Origin: Rachycentron canadum | Lineage: Eukaryota; Chordata; Actinopteri; Carangiformes; Rachycentridae | Direction of reading: 5' to 3' | Length of the DNA: 64,000 nt | Assembly: GCA_038496675.1 (NCBI GenBank) | Contig: CM076666.1 | Location: forward strand, 6,953,112 to 7,017,111 | Shown: positions 59,001 to 64,000 of the stretch, in pieces | Layout: the number at the start of each line of letters is the position of its first letter | How positions within the stretch are numbered: position 1 is the first letter of the stretch | Translations under genes and position numbers: made by a program | The notes under the pieces: model-generated | What the model was told of the DNA's origin: nothing | What the model saw: only the letters and a program-made list of their open reading frames with translations | The model's database searches: none

Positions 59001-60876
59001 AAGAATCTGGAGGAGTTCAAAGCTGAAGACTAAGGTTAAAAGACAAAAAAAAGACTGATGTATGAAGGAGACCAGGCGTGGAGAGGATGAGCGTACGTGT
59101 GTGCTCGGGCCAGCCATGTTTGAAGTGGCTTATTTAAACTCTGAAGTGTTTACTCCTTTAATTCAGTTCATTTTGCCGGGTGTGTCAGTCAAGCCAGCGC
59201 CGAGACACTTAAGGGCAGCTCATACTGCAGGGCTGCCCCCAGGGGGACTGAGGGCTGGGTTATTAGGAGGGAGAGAGTGATCTGGACCGTGGACCACTCC
59301 TACTACTGAATGACCCCACAGCTTCAGGGTTTGTGCTCCTGGAGACAGCTGCTGTCACCTGAAGACCAGCTGCTCATCACACTTTTTTGAGGCATAACAG
59401 AAAGAAACAAGACTGGACTGATTCTGATAGAAGTTACTAAAACTTTGACCAAAGTAAATGCTGCTGTTAAGTCCATTTGATTGATGTTTACAGGTCCTAA
59501 GTTGCTTATTTGGTCAGTTTAAATCTTGGACTTCACAGACAAAATATTAGCTAAAAGGTCATAAACTACTGTTGATATATTTTAATTTAATATCCTTGTC
59601 TTCTTTACTGTGACTCACAGAAGAGGAAAAGAGAGTAAATGGACGCATATGAAAAGAGAGCAGATGAGAATGGATGCTCTTAAAATAGTTAAGACGCACA
59701 ACGCGTACACATGCACATAAAGCTGCCGCTCGGTTGCTTCACTAATAATAAAACATCAAAAGCTTTCTATGCATCGAATGGAAATAGATGTTGAAACAGA
59801 AACAAGAAGAAAGGACAAGAGATAATGCACCTGTAAAGAAAAAAAAAAAACAAAACAAAACCAAAAAACAGAACAAAGACATTATGAATACTAAAGCAAG
59901 TAAAACAATAATTGAAATTAAAATGACATTGTACATGCTCTTTTCTTGTGAACCACCCTGTGAGATATCACCTGAGTCCGTGGCAGACAGGACACCACTC
60001 ATGAATAAATGTTATTTGAATTAGAGCTCTTTCATCATCTGGTTTGAATTGCTAAATGCTGAATGGGATTTTGAGGATGCCCTTTGTTAGCCTCATGAAA
60101 CACGCACCTGCATGTGCGCATGCACATGTGGCCAGTAAGGTTACTTTTAAATGATAATAGGTCAGAGACTCAACTTATTGTAGAGTGTGGCTCATAAATT
60201 ATAATAAGAGCAACCGGGAAAAAAAAGAAGATAAAAACAAGAAGAAAAGAGACATCTTTTCTGTGGAGATAACACATGCATGCAGATTTTCTTGCAGAGT
60301 CTCTTCTGTAGATACATATCTGACTGTGCATTACCAGAGATTCTAGCAGTTTTTAGGTTGAAATTCATCCAGGCCTTGGCTTGTGGCTCTGTTGCTGGTC
60401 TTCTCAAAGTGATTTTTGGTTTCAAGTCTCTATCTCATACTCTACACTGCTCTTTTTTTTTTTTTTTTTTTTTACTACAATGATATAGTGGTTTAGTGAT
60501 CTGTGAGCCTGTGAGTGAAACAGAATACAATGGTGGAGAATGATTTCAAGACAGTTCTGAGGATTTGATTACACAAAAGGGGGGTGTGGCTTAGTGAACA
60601 TCAAGTCTCTGGAGGGTCACAGCGATGCATAGCGTTAGAGGACAGACCCTCCTTACCCTACAGTGTTAGGAGACTGTTTGACACAGTGACATATTAGACA
60701 GAGAGAGAGAGATAAGGTACTTTTGCCAAACAAGAGCATGGAACAACTACTCGAGCTGTGGAACAATATAGGACCTTTAATCCATTAGATTACATGATCA
60801 AAGTCTTGATGCAGTTAGTCTTGGATCACTTTGTTCTGAATGAACTGATAAGCGCAGCCAACAGCTTGTCGCGGCG

Positions 60877-60910
<34 letters not shown>

Positions 60911-61015
60911 ATACTCTCCTTAAGCCGTACGCTCGCTTCTTCTCTCCTGCTATTCTGAACCTGTCACACAAAAATTCTGGGTCTAGCGAAAGAGGATCTT
61001 TGTCACAGGAGGGTG

Positions 61016-61018
<3 letters not shown>

Positions 61019-61093
<75 letters not shown>
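61019..61093. repeat. (CA)n microsatellite, about 75 bp
   Basis: Uninterrupted CA run of about 37 units; the left inner arm of the inverted duplication. Confidence 0.95.
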
Positions 61094-61095
<2 letters not shown>

Positions 61096-61193
61096 GCGAC
61101 GGGAAGGCTACTAACACAACCAAATAGCAATTACTGCAGCGTCTGCAGCCTAGCAACCAGGCCACTGGATGTCATTGTCCCTCATCACATTTC

Positions 61194-61240
61194 TGTGTGT
61201 ATGTGTGTGTGTGTGTGTGTGTGTGTTTGTGTGTGTGTCT
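61194..61240. repeat. (GT)n microsatellite
   Basis: GT run with few interruptions; the right inner arm of the inverted duplication. Confidence 0.95.
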
Positions 61241-61309
61241 GCACATGAGACCCAGAATTTTTGTGTGACAGGTTTAGAATAGTGAAAGAGAAGAAGAGAG
61301 AGTTTAGCT

Positions 61310-61348
<39 letters not shown>

Positions 61349-62029
61349 CAATGACTGTGTATGTGTTTTTAGATTCTCTTGTTATGACAACAAAGATGAA
61401 TGCTTCCCTTCCCTCGTTGCAATGTTGCCATTCATTTCTTTATTTTACTTTTTTTTTTTTTTTATTGTACCCTTGGGTGCTGATACACCTGGTGCTGATA
61501 TACTTTTATTTACTTCAGAAGAAGTAGACCTGCTTATTCATAAAATGATTCAATTAGCTAATCATATTGCAGCAGTGTCAGGCATAAAATCATGCAGACA
61601 CAGGTCAGGAGCTTCAGTTCACGTACTTGGGAGAAAATCTGATCTCATGCAGTGACTTGGTCTGAGCCATGACATGTTTCTCGTTTTCACACATACCAGT
61701 CTCTGGAGTTTGCTCAAAAACATCCAGTGGGCAGCAGAACTGTGGATGGAAACACCATATCTGGTTTCACTCCTGTCAGCTTTGGGTCTTCAGAACCGGT
61801 TACTCAACTACTATTGCTGATTGTGTATCTTGCCTATTGAATTAATGTTTGCACTGATGGGATAAATGATTTTGGAGCATGTAATTTTTTTTTTCTTTTA
61901 GGGTTTTAGGTATTTTTCATGGATGAAATTGTATTTGTACAATTGGCCCCTAGTCACAATCTTCTGAAGCATATTGAGGTTTCTGATTTTCACCCATTGC
62001 TATAATCATGCTTGGATGCTTTTACTTGT

Positions 62030-62350
62030 TTTTATGATGACACAAATCAGAGATGGGCACAGGCTCCCCAGCATTGGACAGTTGAAGACTGGAAAAATGT
62101 AGCCTGGTCTGATGAATCTGGATTTCTGCTGAGGCTCACAGATGGTAGGGTCAGAATTTGGCATCAACAGCATGAATCCATGGACCCAACCTCCCTTGTG
62201 TCCAGGCTGCTGGTGTTGGTGGGGGACGTTTTCTTGTCCCAGCCTGTCTGAGTGTTGCTGCTGATCACGTGCATCATTCTATGACCACGATTTACCATCA
62301 TCTAGCTAGTTCCAGTTTGATAATGCACAATGTCACAAGGCAAAAGTTGT
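62030..62350 (+). mobile_element. Tc1/mariner-like transposon fragment, copy B
   Basis: Plus-strand translation reads QHWTVEDWKNVAWSDESGFL, LRLTDGRVRIWHQQHESMDP, then TSLVSRLLVLVGDVFL. This is the DDE_3 catalytic core of a Tc1-type transposase with the first aspartate in WSDES. Further on, MTTIYHH-type and QFDNAQCHKAKVV-type text marks the second Asp region. Both ends are lost. Closest relative in the window is the copy at 40489. Confidence 0.85.
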
Positions 62351-63505
62351 CTGAAAGTGGTTGAAAACACAGGGTCAGCATCCCTACTCATCCTTTCAGT
62401 ACACAGTCTTCGCCGAGCACAGTTAAGTGTCAGAATAACAACAGCGAACAAATCCATCCATCTATCTGTCTATCATACGTCTATTTGTCTGTTTGTATAT
62501 ATTATTCACATCTCATTCACTTTTAAATCACGTTTTCTCGATTTAAAATCCAAGTGGGGAAAGAACCAGATCCTCTGCTGAGAGTCTAGGGCCTGCGCTG
62601 CTCTGAATGGCATAACTCGTTTAGGCAGATGGTTTTGGTCTCCGCTTGATTCGGGCTGCCAACGCTGGGCTCACTGCATTTTAGATTAGCTTAGTCATGT
62701 GTCATGGGGGGAAGGAGGAATGTAAATAAAACTGTAGGACAAAGTCATACAGAGACGGAGGCAGAGACACTGTGGTGCCTTTTTGTCCAGACCAGCTGTC
62801 GTGGCTAACGGTAATGTAATTGTGGTGTAATATTTTTATCCGGCGCTCTGAACCCACCCCGATGTATGCGCATGTTAGTGTGTACGTGGCTGTATGCAAT
62901 TAGAGTGCGTGTGAACTGCAAAGTGAAGACGCAACTTTATGTATATGTAATTGAGTTGCAAGTGCATACATTTCCCAGTAAATTATGTGCACTTGAGTGC
63001 GTCTTTAAAGCTACGTGTGCATCTGAGAGCGAAGCTGCTACAAGTATATTTTGCCTTTAACCCATTAGCAGTTTTCCTTTCCTTTTAAGCCGCTTAGCTT
63101 TGCTTGTCCATACGCATTTGCTCAAAATTAAGCAGAGTATATTTGATGTCTTTGAAAACGTCTGGCTACCTAAATTTAAAATAAAGTTCAGTAAAAACAT
63201 AGTAATAAAAAACAGAGAGCGCAAGCAGTTGTGTGTGTCCTGTGTGTGTGTGTGTGCATTTGTAAGTGGGTGTGCCCTTTATTGCACTTCTATTTGATTA
63301 TACAGAACCTCCAGTCTAGTTTATACAGTCACTGAGATTAACTTACTGACTCAATGCATGACAATCGAGACGCATACATATGCAGACCAAGCACTTATTT
63401 CTTTCCTCCCTTTTATTTAAATGATTTATTTTCATTATCTGTCTTTCTCCTCATCCTCCCATTCATTCTCTGTTTCTCTTAAGCTGGTCCAGAGCCACTC
63501 CTAAG

Positions 63506-63507
<2 letters not shown>

Positions 63508-63570
<63 letters not shown>
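63508..63570. repeat. (CA)n microsatellite
   Basis: About 31 CA units. Confidence 0.95.
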
Positions 63571-63572
<2 letters not shown>

Positions 63573-63937
63573 CAATGATGCTTTGGCATCCCAGGAATGT
63601 CTCTGGGCCAATTGGAAACAGGCGTGTGTGAGAGATGAATGAATGAAAGGACCATGAATAGCTTATGAGAGCATCAGGAGTTGATAAGTGAGGGAGGTAG
63701 GAGAGAATGCGAGAGACAGACTGAGAGCAAAAGGTGACGAGAGAAACAAAAAAAATGAAAAACAATGTCACCATGTTCCTAGAGCCAAACCTGAAAACAC
63801 CCAAGCTGTAATAAACTGTAAAGAGGGAAAGAGATGCTGTGAGGTTTTTATTGACCTCCGCAGCTCAGGTCAGACTCTGCTCAGGAAGACGACTATTATA
63901 CCTGGACACTTCGACACTCTCCCCACCCTGGACTATC

Positions 63938-63939
63938 TC

Positions 63940-64000
<61 letters not shown>
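63938..64000. repeat. (CT)n microsatellite running off the window end
   Basis: Uninterrupted CT units to the last base; full length unknown. Confidence 0.95.

Larger units (their letters stand above)
60877..61346. repeat. Large inverted duplication with mirrored microsatellites
   Basis: Unique arms 60951-60984 and 61248-61281 match as reverse complements at 33 of 34 positions (core CACACAAAAATTCTGGGTCT). Outside them (TC)n on the left faces (GA)n on the right; inside, (CA)n faces (GT)n. A CTTCTTCTCT block next to the arms is also mirrored. The central unpaired loop is about 95 bp (61095-61190). Confidence 0.9.
56098..64000 (-). other. CNTFR 5' intron, continuing past the window
   Basis: No exon encoding the Ig domain or signal peptide was found by eye, so at least 7.9 kb of intron lies here. 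It holds repeats and one candidate regulatory block listed separately. Confidence 0.6.

Noticed and set aside
63790..63930. Plus-strand text RCCEVFIDLRSSGQTLLRKT and TIIPGHFDTLPTLDYL
   Set aside because: Readable for about 40 codons but without splice sites or known family; runs into the CT repeat at the window end.
56098..64000. Search for the CNTFR Ig-domain and signal-peptide exons
   Set aside because: No minus-strand stretch with the YxCxxxxxW or YACF-type Ig text was found; they must lie beyond the window.

Overview
The window is vertebrate nuclear DNA, most likely from a percomorph-type teleost fish. The two genes that can be named with confidence are vertebrate-specific. Their exons have GT-AG introns, and the surrounding DNA is full of long (CA)n, (CT)n and (GA)n tracts and decayed fish transposons (Tc1-like, Penelope-like, L2/Rex-like LINE, BED-finger fragment). 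No prokaryotic, operon or CRISPR-type organisation is present. There is one assembly gap (34622-35013).

Layout. 1-1992 looks like the 3' UTR of a plus-strand gene lying to the left, ending at an AATAAA signal. 3.5-5.4 kb holds a minus-strand LINE 3' end and a decayed PB1-like coding fragment. 6.7-7.3 kb is a CpG-rich block with a good splice donor, probably a promoter plus first exon on the plus strand. Two unrecognised coding-looking exons lie on the minus strand at 10.3-10.8 kb. TMEM267 (minus) occupies 11.4 kb to about 15.5 kb, with two coding exons and non-coding first-exon candidates. Downstream of it on the plus axis lie a Penelope-like GIY-YIG fragment, a perfect 25-bp palindrome at 17.8 kb and a long gene-poor stretch.

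From 23.3 kb to beyond 56.1 kb the minus strand carries the ciliary neurotrophic factor receptor alpha gene (CNTFR). Seven exons are visible. They encode the two fibronectin-III modules with the WSXWS box, an acidic linker exon and a C-terminal GPI-anchor signal. The exons for the signal peptide and Ig domain are not in the window. The large CNTFR introns hold most of the repeats, including a BED zinc finger, two copies of one dispersed repeat, an L2-like tail split by one of them, and a Tc1-like copy.

From 56.1 to 64 kb (CNTFR first-intron side) there are only repeats, one candidate conserved regulatory block and a striking ~470-bp inverted duplication built from mirrored microsatellites.

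Function. TMEM267 is a small multi-pass membrane protein; its His/Asp motifs resemble prokaryotic YdjM/DUF457 membrane hydrolases. CNTFR is the ligand-binding GPI-linked alpha chain of the CNTF/gp130/LIFR receptor complex. Nothing suggests that the two genes act together. I found no clearly new multi-gene system. The best unusual items are the inverted duplication at 61 kb, the palindrome at 17.8 kb, a possible alternative last exon of CNTFR, a missing cysteine in its cytokine module, and the unassigned exons at 10.3-10.8 kb.
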